64,000 nucleotides of DNA from Variovorax paradoxus B4 (GCF_000463015.1 NC_022247.1:5703501-5767500); one strand, 5' to 3'. Positions 8,689 through 18,536 are shown, numbered from the stretch's first letter. Notes: a model not told the origin generated them from the letters alone. Numbers and translations: made by a program.

Positions 8689-9663
8689 TCAGTCGATCTT
8701 CGCCCCCGAAGCCTTCACCACCGCCCCCATCGCATCCCAGTCCGCGCGCAGCAGCTTCTGGAATTCTTCGGCGCTCTGCATGCGCGGCTCCACACCCAGG
8801 CGCTTGAAGCGCTCCTGGATCGCCGGATCGGCCAGCACCTTGCTGGTGGCCGCATTGAGGCGCTCGACCTCGGCCTTGGGCGTGCCGGCCGGGGCGAGCA
8901 GGCCGATCCATGAATCGAAGGCGTAGCCCGGCAGGCCGCTCTCGGCCACGGTCGGCAGGTTCGGCAGGAACGGGCTGCGCGCCTGGCCGGTGGAGGCGAG
9001 CAGCTTCATGCGCGGATCGGCCTGGAAGCCCATCACGCCGATGCTCGAGGAGATGACGGCCTGCACGCGGCCCGCAAGCACCTCGTTGACCGCCTCGCCG
9101 GTGGACTTGGTCGGAATGTGCGTCATCTGCAGCCCGGCCTTGGCAAGGAACGACGCCATCGCCAGGTGCGTGGCGCTGCCGTTGCCGGCCGAGGCGTAGT
9201 TGTACTTGCCCGGGTTGGCCTTGACCTCCTTGATGAAGTCGGCCGTGTTCGACACGTTGAGCCCGCTCGCCACCGCCAGCACATAGCCCGCGTTGCCGAT
9301 GTTGGCCACGCCCACGAAGTCCTTCAGCGGGTCGTAAGACAGCTTGCTGTACAGGAAACCCGCGATGTTGTGGCTCGCGGCCGCGAGCACCAGCGTGTTG
9401 CCGTCCGGCGGCGCCTTGGCCACGACGGCCGCGCCCACGGTGCCGCCCGCGCCCGCGCGGTTCTCGACGATGGCGCTGGCGTTGAGCGCCGCGCCCAGTT
9501 CGCTGTTGAAGGCGCGCGCCACGGTGTCCTGCACCGCGCCGGTGCCGAAGGGCACGACGATGTGGATCACGCGCTGCTGCGCGTGCACGGGCGTGAAGGC
9601 GCCGAGTGCCGTGGCGGCGGCAAGGGCAGCCAGCGAACGCCGGGTGAACAGGGAGGAGGTCAT
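8689..9663 (-). CDS. Bug/TctC-family tripartite tricarboxylate transporter receptor
   Basis: About 324 residues. The signal peptide (MTSSLFTRRSLAALAAATAL...VHAQQ) has a twin-arginine-like RRSL. The mature start RVIHIVVPFGTG and the later NRAGAGGT are standard for Bug receptors, which bind carboxylates in the periplasm. Comamonadaceae carry very many of these, mostly without cognate TctAB membrane genes, as here. The start at 9663 is chosen for a normal signal peptide; ATG codons at 9681 and 9684 would add six or seven residues. It follows the M20 hydrolase gene by 38 bases and is the last gene of the long minus-strand run. Confidence 0.85.
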   Translation of the reverse strand: MTSSLFTRRSLAALAAATALGAFTPVHAQQRVIHIVVPFGTGAVQDTVARAFNSELGAALNASAIVENRAGAGGTVGAAVVAKAPPDGNTLVLAAASHNIAGFLYSKLSYDPLKDFVGVANIGNAGYVLAVASGLNVSNTADFIKEVKANPGKYNYASAGNGSATHLAMASFLAKAGLQMTHIPTKSTGEAVNEVLAGRVQAVISSSIGVMGFQADPRMKLLASTGQARSPFLPNLPTVAESGLPGYAFDSWIGLLAPAGTPKAEVERLNAATSKVLADPAIQERFKRLGVEPRMQSAEEFQKLLRADWDAMGAVVKASGAKID

Positions 9664-9701
9664 CGAGGTGGCCGCTTTCATCATCGTCAACAGAAAAAAA
9701 T

Positions 9702-10907
9702 TCAGCCGCCCGAGGGCAGCCAGCGCTGCACCAGCTTCACGAAGTAGCTGGCGCCGATCGGAATGATCTCGTCGTTGAAGTCGAACGAGGTGTTGTGGAT
9801 GATGCAAGGGCCGGGCCCGTGACCGTCGAGCCGGTGGTCGCCGTCGCCATTGCCCAGGAAGGCATAGCAGCCGGGCCGGGCGAGCAGCATGTGGGCGAAG
9901 TCTTCGGCGCCCATCACGGCGGGAAAATTGTCGGTGACCATGTCGTCGCCCACCACCTCGCGCATCACGCCCGCGGCAAAGCGCGCTTCGGCCGGGTGGT
10001 TGACCACCGGCGGCGAGGAGCGGTTGAAGAAAACCTCGGCCGTGCAGCCATGCGCCGCGGCCACGCCCGCGGCCACTTCGCGCAGGCGCGCCTCGATCTT
10101 GTCGATGGCTTCGATGGAGAAGGTGCGGATGGTGCCGCCGACCGTGGCCACGTCGGGAATCACGTTGGGCGCATCCGAGCCCTGCAGCTGCGTGACCGCG
10201 AGCAGGGCGCGTTCGGTGCTCGGGATGGTGCGCGGCACGATGGTCTGCAGCTGCTGCGCGAGCGTGACCACCGCGGCCACCGGGTCGATGCCGGTGTGCG
10301 GCATCGAGGCATGCGTGCCGCGCCCGTGCATGGTGATCCTGTAGGTGTTGCTCGAGGCCATCAGCGCGCCTTCGTTGAGCGCGAAGCGGCCCACGTCGCC
10401 GACGGGGAAGTTGTGCAGCGCAAAGACCGCGTCGCACGGGAAGCGGTCGAACAGGCCGTCCTGGATCATCTTCTTGGCGCCGGCCTTGCCCATCTCCTCG
10501 GCGGGCTGGAAGATGAAATGCACGGTGCCGTCGAAGTCATGAGGCCCCTGCTGCGACAGGTGCCAGGCGGCGGCCAGCAGCATGGTGGTGTGGCCGTCGT
10601 GGCCGCAGGCGTGCATGCGGCCCGCGTGGGTGGACTTGTGGGCGAACTCGTTGGCCTCGTGGAGCGGCAGCGCGTCCATGTCGGCGCGCAGGCCGATGGT
10701 GCGTGCGCCGGTGCCCTTGCGCAGCACGCCGACCAGGCCGGTGCCGGCAATGCCGCGGTGCACCTCGATGCCCCATTCGGCGAGCAGGCCCGCCACCTTT
10801 TCGGAGGTGCGGTGCTCCTCGAAGCCGAGTTCGGGATGGGCGTGGATGTCGCGTCGGATATCGACGAAGCGGGAGACGCTGTTGGCAAAGGAATCGACGA
10901 TGTTCAT
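9702..10907 (-). CDS. M20-family metallo-amidohydrolase (hippurate hydrolase-like)
   Basis: 401 residues of the M20D aminoacylase/carboxypeptidase type. Zn-site motifs are visible: RADMDALP, HACGHDGHTTML with the metal-binding Cys, and FQPAEE with the catalytic glutamates. The dimerisation domain lies in the middle (about residues 190-310). Family members remove acyl groups from N-acylated amino acids. Placed among importer, deacetylase-like and aminotransferase-like genes, it may release amino acids from N-acyl forms or dipeptides. The exact substrate is unknown. Confidence 0.85.
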   Translation of the reverse strand: MNIVDSFANSVSRFVDIRRDIHAHPELGFEEHRTSEKVAGLLAEWGIEVHRGIAGTGLVGVLRKGTGARTIGLRADMDALPLHEANEFAHKSTHAGRMHACGHDGHTTMLLAAAWHLSQQGPHDFDGTVHFIFQPAEEMGKAGAKKMIQDGLFDRFPCDAVFALHNFPVGDVGRFALNEGALMASSNTYRITMHGRGTHASMPHTGIDPVAAVVTLAQQLQTIVPRTIPSTERALLAVTQLQGSDAPNVIPDVATVGGTIRTFSIEAIDKIEARLREVAAGVAAAHGCTAEVFFNRSSPPVVNHPAEARFAAGVMREVVGDDMVTDNFPAVMGAEDFAHMLLARPGCYAFLGNGDGDHRLDGHGPGPCIIHNTSFDFNDEIIPIGASYFVKLVQRWLPSGG

Positions 10908-10995
10908 GGTGGCAAGGGTCGTGGGGGCGAACGATTCTGGCGCAAGGCGGCGAGCGGCGCCATGCGCGGCGGCAAACGGGCAAAAAGGCGATCGC

Positions 10996-12279
10996 TCAGA
11001 GGCCGGCCAGCACCTGGTCGAGCGTCTCGACCAGCAGGTCGGCATGGGCCTCGGAAAACACCAGCGGCGGGCGGATCTTCAGCGTGTTGGCATGTTCGCC
11101 GGTGGCGCTCAGCAGCACCTGCCGCTCGCGCAGCCCGTTGACGACGCGCGCGGTTTCCGCCGTGGCGGGCGTGCGGCTGCGGCGGTCCGTGACGAGCTCC
11201 ACGCCCACGAACAGGCCCGCGCCGCGCACGTCGCCGATCAGAGCATGGCGCTCGGCGAGCTTCGCGATTCCGGCACGCAGATAACGGCCGACGCGCTGCG
11301 CATTGGCCATCAGGCCTTCGCGCTCGATCACGTCGAGCACCGCCATGCCCGCGGCCATCGAGACCGGATTGCCGCCGAAGGTGTTGAAGTAGCGGCACTC
11401 GCGGCCGAAGGCGGCCAGCACCCCGGGGCGCACCGCGAGGCCGGCCAGCGGGTGGCCGGCGCCCAGCGGCTTGCCCATGGTGACGATGTCGGGCACCACG
11501 CCGTGCCGCTGGAAACCCCAGAAGGCGTCGCCGGTGCGGCCGAGGCCGGGCTGCACTTCGTCGGCGATGAAGAGGCCGCCGGCCTCGCGCACCGCGTCCA
11601 CCGCTTCGGCCATGAAGCCGGGCGGGTCGGTGAAGATGCCATCGCTCGAGAACACGGTGTCCACCATCAATGCGGCCGGGCGGAGGCCCTGCGCCTTCAG
11701 GTCGGCGACGGCCTCGCGCACACCCTGCGCGAACGTGCGGCCCAGGTCGCCGGGCGCGATGCGGTAGCTGTCGGGCGCGGGCACGGTGCGCACCGCATCG
11801 CCGAGCTGCACGAACTTGCCCAGCGACGGCGAGGCCTCGGCGATCGACGCGGTGACGCCGTGGTACGCAAAGCGCGTGACGATCAGCCCCTCGGCCTTGG
11901 TGTGCGCGCGCGCGATGCGCATCGCGAGGTCGTTGGCCTCGCTGCCGGTGCAGGTGAACATCGCATGCGCGAGTTCGGCCGGCATGGTGGCGAGCAGCCG
12001 CTCGGCATAGTCGAGCACGCCTTCGTGCAGGTAGCGCGTGTGGGTGTTGAGCACGCCGGCCTGGCGCGCGATGGCCTCGACCACGTGCGCATGGCAGTGG
12101 CCGACCGAGGCGACGTTGTTGTAGGCATCGAGGTGGCGTTGGCCGTCGGCGTCGTACAGCCACACGCCTTCGCCGCGCACCGGATGCAGCGGCGTGTCGT
12201 AGAACAGGCGGTAGGCCGGGCCGAGCACGCGCGCGCGGCGCTCGACGAGGGCCAGGGTTTCGGGAGCGGGGGTGGTCAT
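10996..12279 (-). CDS. Class III aminotransferase-fold PLP enzyme, AGXT2L1-like phospholyase candidate
   Basis: 427 residues. The PLP lysine lies in [10 protein letters not shown] and the Asp in [14 protein letters not shown]. From memory the pattern is closer to vertebrate AGXT2L1/AGXT2L2 (ethanolamine-phosphate and 5-phosphohydroxylysine phospholyases) than to ordinary transaminases: [21 protein letters not shown]-like [26 protein letters not shown] and RTPAT all have counterparts there. Those enzymes eliminate phosphate and ammonia from phosphorylated amino alcohols. The kinase gene directly upstream (10-base gap) fits this. A plain omega-transaminase remains possible. Confidence 0.75.
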   Translation of the reverse strand: MTTPAPETLALVERRARVLGPAYRLFYDTPLHPVRGEGVWLYDADGQRHLDAYNNVASVGHCHAHVVEAIARQAGVLNTHTRYLHEGVLDYAERLLATMPAELAHAMFTCTGSEANDLAMRIARAHTKAEGLIVTRFAYHGVTASIAEASPSLGKFVQLGDAVRTVPAPDSYRIAPGDLGRTFAQGVREAVADLKAQGLRPAALMVDTVFSSDGIFTDPPGFMAEAVDAVREAGGLFIADEVQPGLGRTGDAFWGFQRHGVVPDIVTMGKPLGAGHPLAGLAVRPGVLAAFGRECRYFNTFGGNPVSMAAGMAVLDVIEREGLMANAQRVGRYLRAGIAKLAERHALIGDVRGAGLFVGVELVTDRRSRTPATAETARVVNGLRERQVLLSATGEHANTLKIRPPLVFSEAHADLLVETLDQVLAGL

Positions 12280-12289
12280 GGGCGATCTC

Positions 12290-13345
12290 TCAGAGGTTCA
12301 CCGCGCGGCGGAGCGCGGCCGTCGCGGCGGCGGTGCCGACGCGCTCGCAGGCCTGCAGCCGCGCCCACGACAGCGGGTTGTTGCGCAGCAGGTAGGGCGC
12401 GTTCTCGGGATAGCGCGCGGCGCGCCAGCCGCTGATGGCCACCACCATCACGAGCCGCGCCGTGATCAGGTCGAACAGCACGCCGACCTCGGCCGGCGAC
12501 AGCGGCCGCACCGCGTGGTACGCGGCGACCAGCGGCACGATGGCCGCGAGCGGGTCGCCGTCAGTGCCGGCCTGGTAGGCGGCGGCCACGGCCAGGTCGT
12601 TGATGCACGGCGCGCGCACCATGTCGCCGAAGTCGAGGATGGCGGCGATGCGGTCGGTGTCGGCCGGGTCGACCAGCACGTTGTAGATGTTGAAGTCGTT
12701 GTGGATCGGTTGCGCGGGCAGCGTGCGCAGCACCGGCTTGGCGTCGCGCTCGAAGCGGTCGAGCGCGGCGGCGGCCAGGGCGCGGCGCTCCGGCTCCGCG
12801 ATGTGTGCGAGCAGGCCGCGCACGCTGTCGGCGCGCTGCAGGTCCCAGGGCAGCGGCAGTTCGCCGGCCGGGTGCTCGAAGCCGGCGAGCGCGAGGTCGA
12901 GCCGGGCCAGCATGCGCGCAAGGTTCTGCTGCTGCAGCGGCGTGCGCGGCGCCTCGGGCAGCGGCAGGCCGGGCAGGTAGGTGAAGAGGCGCACCACGCG
13001 CGGCAGGCCGTCGCCCGGGTCGCACACGAAAGAGGCGGCGCCACCCTGCGTCGGCACGATGCGCTGCACCGGCAGGCCGGGATCGGTGGCCGCGAGATGC
13101 AGCAGGGCCTGGGTCTGGAAGTCGGCGACCAGCGCGGTCTCGGCCGGGTGCGAGATCTTCAGCATGAAGCGGGCACCGTCGGTGGCGCGCTCGAACCGGT
13201 AGTTGCGGTCGCGCTCGCCGGTCAGCGGCTTCATCTCGCCGTCGATGCCGTAGTGCTCCTGTGCCAGCTGGCGCACCCAGGCGTCGTCGAGTGCGGGCGA
13301 GCCTTCGCTGAGTACCTGCGCGTCGGCGAATTCCGCGGTCGTCAT
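12290..13345 (-). CDS. APH-family phosphotransferase, hydroxylysine kinase-like
   Basis: 351 residues of the aminoglycoside phosphotransferase/choline kinase fold. The catalytic loop is HNDFNIYNVLVD (HxDxxxxN) and the metal-binding DFG-like motif is ILDFGDM. Human hydroxylysine kinase belongs to this family, and in many bacteria a related kinase domain is fused to a class III aminotransferase-fold domain. Here the two are separate adjacent genes. It probably phosphorylates a hydroxyl-bearing amine for the downstream phospholyase-like enzyme. Its ATG overlaps the upstream deacetylase gene's TGA by four bases. Confidence 0.8.
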   Translation of the reverse strand: MTTAEFADAQVLSEGSPALDDAWVRQLAQEHYGIDGEMKPLTGERDRNYRFERATDGARFMLKISHPAETALVADFQTQALLHLAATDPGLPVQRIVPTQGGAASFVCDPGDGLPRVVRLFTYLPGLPLPEAPRTPLQQQNLARMLARLDLALAGFEHPAGELPLPWDLQRADSVRGLLAHIAEPERRALAAAALDRFERDAKPVLRTLPAQPIHNDFNIYNVLVDPADTDRIAAILDFGDMVRAPCINDLAVAAAYQAGTDGDPLAAIVPLVAAYHAVRPLSPAEVGVLFDLITARLVMVVAISGWRAARYPENAPYLLRNNPLSWARLQACERVGTAAATAALRRAVNL

Positions 13346-14370
13346 GCCGCGCTCTCGAAACCGCGCAGCGCACTCGCGATGTTCGGGCCGAGGTCGTCGG
13401 ACAGGTAGCCACCCTCCTGCACCAGCACCGTGGGCAGGCCCAGGCGCGCGATCTCGGCCAGCAGCACGGCGAAGCCGGCGGTCTGGATCTTCATGCCCTT
13501 GTAGGGATCGCGCTCGTGCGCGTCGAGCCCCAGCGCCACCACCAGCGCGCCGGGCGCATGGGCGCGGATGCTGTCGCAGGCATCGCGCAGCGCGGGCAGG
13601 TAGCCGTCGATGTCGGTGCCCAGCGCGAGCGGCTTGTTGATGTTGTAGCCCAGGCCTTCGCCTTCGCCGCGCTCGTGCGCGTGGCCGATGAAGAAGGGCG
13701 TGAAGTTGCGCGGATCGCCGTGCAGCGAGATGGTCAGCACGTCGGCGCGGCGGTAGAAGATGCCCTGCGTGCCATTGCCGTGGTGCACGTCGATGTCGAG
13801 GATGGCCACGCGGTCGTGCACGCCGCGCAGATGCTGCGCGGCGATGGCCACGTTGTTGAGGTAGCAGAAGCCGTTGGCCCGGTCGGCATAGGCGTGGTGG
13901 CCGGGCGGGCGGCACAGCGCATAGGCGGCGCGCTCGCCGTCGAGCACGAGCTGCGCCGCATGCGTGGCCATGTTCGCCGAGGCGATGGCGGCCTCCCAGG
14001 TGCGGGCGCCGATCGAGCAGGCGTTGTCGCCCATGTGGAAGCCGGCCTGGCCGACCACGCTGTCGGGATAGGTGCAGGGCTGGCCCGGAAAGGGATGGAT
14101 GTTGGGCATCACCTCTTCCGACGGATCGTCCAGCAGCTGCCAGCGCGCGTAGGCCGTCTCGAGGAATCGCAGGTACTCGGGCGTGTGGATGGCGGCGCGC
14201 GGACCGGCGCCGAAGTCGCGCGTGGCGACGATCTCATGGCCCTCCTGCTGCACCGCCTCGAGCAGGCGGAACGCGCGCTCGGGCTGCTCGTTGCTGCGCT
14301 TGAGCTTGCCGCGCACCATGAAGAGCTGCGGGTCGTGGTCCTTGTGCGTGTCGCTGTAGACGACTTTCAT
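13342..14370 (-). CDS. Histone deacetylase-family amidohydrolase (acetylpolyamine deacetylase-like), copy A
   Basis: 342 residues. The tandem histidines are His158-His159 (RPPGHHAYADRA) and the zinc ligands are Asp194, His196 (LDIDVHHGNG) and Asp283 (GLDAHERD). The catalytic tyrosine is in QEGGYLSDD. Bacterial members of this type hydrolyse N-acetylpolyamines or N-acetyl-lysine-like amides in the cytoplasm. The N-terminal loop (residues 1-30) resembles that of acetylpolyamine amidohydrolases. A second, diverged copy lies at 16081-17139. The product would feed the kinase and aminotransferase-like genes that follow. Confidence 0.88.
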   Translation of the reverse strand: MKVVYSDTHKDHDPQLFMVRGKLKRSNEQPERAFRLLEAVQQEGHEIVATRDFGAGPRAAIHTPEYLRFLETAYARWQLLDDPSEEVMPNIHPFPGQPCTYPDSVVGQAGFHMGDNACSIGARTWEAAIASANMATHAAQLVLDGERAAYALCRPPGHHAYADRANGFCYLNNVAIAAQHLRGVHDRVAILDIDVHHGNGTQGIFYRRADVLTISLHGDPRNFTPFFIGHAHERGEGEGLGYNINKPLALGTDIDGYLPALRDACDSIRAHAPGALVVALGLDAHERDPYKGMKIQTAGFAVLLAEIARLGLPTVLVQEGGYLSDDLGPNIASALRGFESAA

Positions 14371-14388
14371 CGGTGTGTCTCTCCGGTG

Positions 14389-15117
14389 TCAGGCATTGGC
14401 GGGAAGGGGCGCGGCGCCGTGCTGCTTCACGAACAGCGCGCGCACGTGCTGCCAGGCGTCTTCCAGGTGCACGCGCATCGCGGCCTTGGCGGCCTCGGGG
14501 TCGCGGCGCACCAGGGCATCGACGATCGGGCGGTGGGTCGCGGCCATCGCGGTGGGGTCGTGGTAGACCGCATCGATCAGCGCGATGATCATCTGCATCT
14601 CGGTCTGCGTGTTCATGAAGATGCGGTGCAGGTGCGCATTGCCCGACAGCTCGCAGATCAGCGTGTGCAGCGCCAGGTCGGTGGCGATGCGGTGGTGCTG
14701 CGGCTGCGTGTTCGCCTCGCGCACCATGGCTTCGACCAGCGCCTGCACGCGCGCGATGCCCGCGTCGTCGGCCTTGCGGCAGGCCAGCTCGATGGAGGTG
14801 AGTTCGAGGCTCAGGCGCACTTCGAACAGATCGTCGATCTCCTGCACGCTGATGGTCCGCACCGCGAAGCCGTGGCGCGGCTTGGCCACCAGCACGCCCT
14901 GCCGTTCGAGCCGCCGCGCCGCCTCGCGCACCGGCGCGCGGCTCACACCCATGCGGCGCGCGATGTCGGCCTCGACGATGCGGCTGCCGGGCGCCAGGCG
15001 CCCTTCGACGATGGCGCGCGTCAGCTGGGCCTCGACCAGCCCGACGAGATCGGTCGATTCGACCGACTCGAAGAGGGCCGTGCCGGGAGAAGGAGGAGTT
15101 GTGATGGAAGTTGCCAT
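14389..15117 (-). CDS. GntR-family regulator (FCD type) of the amine/amino acid island
   Basis: 242 residues. The winged helix is at about residues 25-95 (MGVSRAPVREAARRLERQG), followed by an FCD helical ligand domain with metal-type histidines (LALHTLI, THRPI). It sits in the middle of the 15-gene run, between the EamA transporter and deacetylase A. The likely target is the tandem operator-like region upstream of 25476. There is no start/stop overlap with its neighbours, so it may also have its own promoter. Confidence 0.85.
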   Translation of the reverse strand: MATSITTPPSPGTALFESVESTDLVGLVEAQLTRAIVEGRLAPGSRIVEADIARRMGVSRAPVREAARRLERQGVLVAKPRHGFAVRTISVQEIDDLFEVRLSLELTSIELACRKADDAGIARVQALVEAMVREANTQPQHHRIATDLALHTLICELSGNAHLHRIFMNTQTEMQMIIALIDAVYHDPTAMAATHRPIVDALVRRDPEAAKAAMRVHLEDAWQHVRALFVKQHGAAPLPANA

Positions 15118-15157
15118 GTTGCTTGTCTCGTCATTGGGATGCGCCAGGGGCGATTCT

Positions 15158-16084
15158 TCACCGGATGGCGTCTGGCGCGGCCGATACGGTCTTCAGGCCC
15201 CGCCCCGCGCGCGCCAGGTAGATGCCCGCCGCCATGATCAGCGCGATGCCGGCCATCGCGATCGCGTCGGGCGGCCGGCGGAACCAGAAGGTGCTGAAGG
15301 CCACGGCCAGCAGCAGCTGGAAGTAGTTGAGCGGCGCCAGCGTCGAGGCCTCGACGCGCTCGAAGGCGGCCAGCAGCAGCCACTGCGCCGCCGCGCTGCA
15401 GGCGCCGCCCGCGAGCAGCAGCGCCACGTCGCCCCAGGGCGGCTGCTGGGCGGGCAGGAAGAAGGGCGCGGGCAGCAGCGTGACGACGAAGCAGGCCAGC
15501 GCGGTCCAGGCGTACTGCACCGGCCCCGCGACCAGGCCCGCGAGCCGCCGCGTGAGCAGCTGGAAGATCGCGTAGCAGACGGCGGCCACCGCCATCAGCA
15601 CCGTGCCGAGCAGCGGCAGGTCGGCACCCGGCCGCACGATCAGCAGCATGCCGCCGAAGCCGACCGTCACCGCCACCCAGCGGCTGCGCCGCACCTGCTC
15701 GCCCAGGAGCCAAGGCGACAGTGCCACCATCAGGAGCGGCGCGGTGAAGTAGATGGCCGTGGCCTCGGCCAGCGGCATCCAGATGAGCGCCGTCATGAAG
15801 CAGGTGGCCACCGTCGCGAGCATCAGCCCGCGCAGCAGCAGCAAGGGCTTCTGCGGCGTGCGCCACATGCGCAGGTCGCCATGGCGCAGCAGCATCGCGA
15901 AGGCAATGCCGCTCACCGCGACGTAGCGCATCACGTTGACGAAGGGCGCCGGGTAGAACTGCAGCATGTGCTTGCAGAACGCGTCGTAGGAGGCAAAGGC
16001 CACCAGCGCGCAGAAGAACAGCGCCACGCCGGCGCGCCTGGAGCCCGCCGGACGCAGCGCGAGAGCCGTGGCGGCGGTGCTCAT
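15158..16084 (-). CDS. EamA/DMT-family membrane transporter
   Basis: 308 residues with about ten hydrophobic segments arranged as two EamA repeats (roughly residues 15-145 and 160-290). Such proteins often export amino acids or metabolites. The ATG at 16084 overlaps the deacetylase B stop by four bases, so it is co-translated with the catabolic genes. It could relieve build-up of an intermediate or act as an importer; the sequence does not decide. Confidence 0.85.
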   Translation of the reverse strand: MSTAATALALRPAGSRRAGVALFFCALVAFASYDAFCKHMLQFYPAPFVNVMRYVAVSGIAFAMLLRHGDLRMWRTPQKPLLLLRGLMLATVATCFMTALIWMPLAEATAIYFTAPLLMVALSPWLLGEQVRRSRWVAVTVGFGGMLLIVRPGADLPLLGTVLMAVAAVCYAIFQLLTRRLAGLVAGPVQYAWTALACFVVTLLPAPFFLPAQQPPWGDVALLLAGGACSAAAQWLLLAAFERVEASTLAPLNYFQLLLAVAFSTFWFRRPPDAIAMAGIALIMAAGIYLARAGRGLKTVSAAPDAIR

Positions 16085-17139
16085 CGCGCGGACTGGAAGC
16101 CCCGCAGGAAGTTGTCGAGCGCGGGGCCGATGGCCTCCACCATGTAGCCGCCTTCCTGCACGACCACCGTGGGCAGCTTCAGCGCGCCGACGCGCTCGCC
16201 GATGTGGCGATAGGCGTCGAGGTCGAGCTTCAGCACGCTGATGGGGTCGTCCTTGTAGCTGTCGAAGCCGAGCGCGAGCACCAGTGCCTTGGGTGCGAAT
16301 TCACGCAATGCGGCCGCGCCTTCGTCCACCGCCTGCAGGAACACCGCGTTGTCCGCGCCGTGCGCGAGCGGCAGGTTCAGGTTGAAGCCTTCGCCCGCGC
16401 CCACGCCGCGCTCGTGCGCATAGCCGGTGTAGAACGGGTAGTAGCCCGAGGGATCGGCATGCGTCGACACGGTCAGCACGTCGCCGCGCGCATAGAAGAT
16501 GTTCTGCGTGCCGTCGCCGTGGTGCGCATCGACGTCGAACACCGCCACGCGGCCGTGCCGCTCGCACAGGCGCTGCGCCGCGATGGCGCTGTTGTTGATG
16601 TAGCAGAAGCCGCCCGCGCGGTCGCGGTGCGCGTGATGGCCCGAGGGGCGGCACAGCGCGTAGGCCGCGTCGCCGCTTTCCAGCACCGCATCCGCGGCAG
16701 CCACCGCGGTGTGGGCCGAGCGCAATATCGAGCGCCAGGTGTGGGGGCCGAGCGGGCACGAGAGGTCGCTGATGTAGTAGCCCGTGCGCGCCACCAGCGA
16801 AGGCGACGGACACGGCGCGCGTGCCACGCCCGGCGTGCCGTTGTCGTAGGGCGAAAGATTCGGCAGCACATCGATGCCGGGCTCCACGCCGGGCACCTCG
16901 AGCTCGCGCCACAGTGCGTAGGCGGTTTCCAGGTAGTCGAGGTAGTCGGCGCTGTGCACGGCTTCGAGCGGCGCGCGGCCACAGTCCCGCGGCTCGGCCA
17001 GCGCAATGCCGCGCAGGGCGAGCGCGTCGCGCAGCGCATGCGCGCGGCTCGGCAGGTCGGTCGGCTTGCAGATGCGGCCCAGCCGCATGAACTGCTGCGG
17101 GTCGTGCAGCAGCTGCTCGTCGGTGAAGAAGGCCTTCAT
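16081..17139 (-). CDS. Histone deacetylase-family amidohydrolase (acetylpolyamine deacetylase-like), copy B
   Basis: 352 residues, paralogous to copy A at 13342-14370. His168-His169 (RPSGHHAHRDRA), Asp204 and His206 (FDVDAHHGDG), an Asp in ALGFDSYKDD and a Tyr in QEGGYMVEA complete the zinc site. The active-site rim differs from copy A (Ser for Pro before GHH, FYTGYAHERG for FFIGHAHERG), which suggests another acyl-amine substrate. It is coupled by four-base overlaps to the aminotransferase upstream and the EamA gene downstream. Confidence 0.88.
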   Translation of the reverse strand: MKAFFTDEQLLHDPQQFMRLGRICKPTDLPSRAHALRDALALRGIALAEPRDCGRAPLEAVHSADYLDYLETAYALWRELEVPGVEPGIDVLPNLSPYDNGTPGVARAPCPSPSLVARTGYYISDLSCPLGPHTWRSILRSAHTAVAAADAVLESGDAAYALCRPSGHHAHRDRAGGFCYINNSAIAAQRLCERHGRVAVFDVDAHHGDGTQNIFYARGDVLTVSTHADPSGYYPFYTGYAHERGVGAGEGFNLNLPLAHGADNAVFLQAVDEGAAALREFAPKALVLALGFDSYKDDPISVLKLDLDAYRHIGERVGALKLPTVVVQEGGYMVEAIGPALDNFLRGFQSAR

Positions 17140-18506
17140 GCAAAGGTTTCTTCGAAGATCGCCATGGCACGGCCGAAGCGCGCGAACATGTCGTCGATCT
17201 GCTCGGCCGTGATGATGAGCGGCGGGCAGAAGGCGATGGAGTCGCCCATCGCGCGCACGATGAGCCCTTGCGCCAGCGCAAGCTCGGCAAGGCGCGCGCC
17301 GGCCTTCAGCGCGGGATCGAAGGGCGTGCGCCTGGCGGGGTCGGCATACAGCTCGATCGCGCCGATGAGCCCCACGCCGCGCACCTCGCCGACGTACCTG
17401 CGCGCGGCGTGGCCCTGCAGCCCTTGCTGGAATTGCGGCACCAGCGACTGGACGTGCGCGAGGAGGTTCTCGTCCTCGTAGACCTTGAGCGTCTCGAGCG
17501 CGATGGCGCAGGCCACCGGATGGCCCGAGTAGGTGAAGCCGTGGCCGAAGGTGCCGATCTTTCCGCTGTTGGCCGCCACGGCCGCATGCACTTTCTCGCT
17601 GACCATCACGGCCGAGATCGGCACGTAGCCCGACGAGAGCGCCTTGGCTGCGGTCAGGATGTCGGGCCTGAGGCCGAAGGTGGCCGAGCCGAACATCTGC
17701 CCCGTGCGGCCGAAGCCGCAGATCACCTCGTCGGCAATGAGCAGCACCTCGTATTTCGCCAGCACCTTCTGCACCTTGTCGAAGTAGGTGGCCGGCGGCA
17801 CCAGCACGCCGCCCGCGCCCATCACGGGTTCGGCGATGAAGGCGCCGACCGTCTCGGGGTCTTCGTCGAGGATGCGCTGCTCGAGCGCAGCGGCCAGCCG
17901 CGTCGCGAAGTCTTCCTCGCTCTCGCCGGCCTCGGCGTAGCGGAAATGGTGCGGGCAGTCGACGTGCAGGATGCGGTCGATCGGCAGGTCGAAGTCGCGG
18001 TGGTTCGGCGCGAGGCCGCTCAGGCTCGCGGCCGCGACGGTGACGCCGTGGTAGGCGTTGCGGCGCGCGATGATCTTCTTCTTCTCGGGCTTGCCGATGG
18101 CGTTGTGGTAGTACCAGACCAGCTTGACGGCGGAGTCGTTGGCCTCCGAACCGGAGTTGGCGAAGAACACCTTGGACATCGGCACCGGTGCCAGCGCGAG
18201 CAGCTTTTCGGCCAGCGCGATGGCGGCCGGGTTGGAGCGGCCGTTGAACGTGTGGTAGTACGGCAGCCCGTGCAGCGCTTCGCTGCCGGCCTTGGCCAGG
18301 CGTGCATTGCTGAAGCCCAGCGAGGCGCACCACAGGCCCGACATCGCCTCGAGATAGCGGCGGCCCTGGTCGTCCTCCACGAAGATGCCGTCGCCGCGCT
18401 GGATCACCAGCGGGCCGACCTGCGGATGGGTCGCGAGGTTGGTGAAGGGATGCAGATGCGCGGCGATGTCGTGGGCGGCGTGCTCTGCGTGCGTGCTGGC
18501 GTTCAT
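17136..18506 (-). CDS. Class III aminotransferase (omega-amino acid/diamine:pyruvate type)
   Basis: 456 residues. The PLP lysine is in TAAKALSSGYVPISA and the cofactor Asp in IADEVICGFGRTG. The N-terminal HPFTNLATHPQVGP and PYYHTFNGRSNPA are typical of the omega-amino acid:pyruvate or putrescine:pyruvate branch. Transfer of a terminal amino group to pyruvate would follow deacetylation of an acetylated diamine by the adjacent deacetylase. The ATG at 18506 is preferred over the in-frame TTG at 18536 because nothing upstream matches the family N-terminus. The stop overlaps the next start. Confidence 0.87.
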   Translation of the reverse strand: MNASTHAEHAAHDIAAHLHPFTNLATHPQVGPLVIQRGDGIFVEDDQGRRYLEAMSGLWCASLGFSNARLAKAGSEALHGLPYYHTFNGRSNPAAIALAEKLLALAPVPMSKVFFANSGSEANDSAVKLVWYYHNAIGKPEKKKIIARRNAYHGVTVAAASLSGLAPNHRDFDLPIDRILHVDCPHHFRYAEAGESEEDFATRLAAALEQRILDEDPETVGAFIAEPVMGAGGVLVPPATYFDKVQKVLAKYEVLLIADEVICGFGRTGQMFGSATFGLRPDILTAAKALSSGYVPISAVMVSEKVHAAVAANSGKIGTFGHGFTYSGHPVACAIALETLKVYEDENLLAHVQSLVPQFQQGLQGHAARRYVGEVRGVGLIGAIELYADPARRTPFDPALKAGARLAELALAQGLIVRAMGDSIAFCPPLIITAEQIDDMFARFGRAMAIFEETFA

Positions 18507-18536
18507 GAAGGCGGTTCCGTTGTGTAGGGAGTTCAA

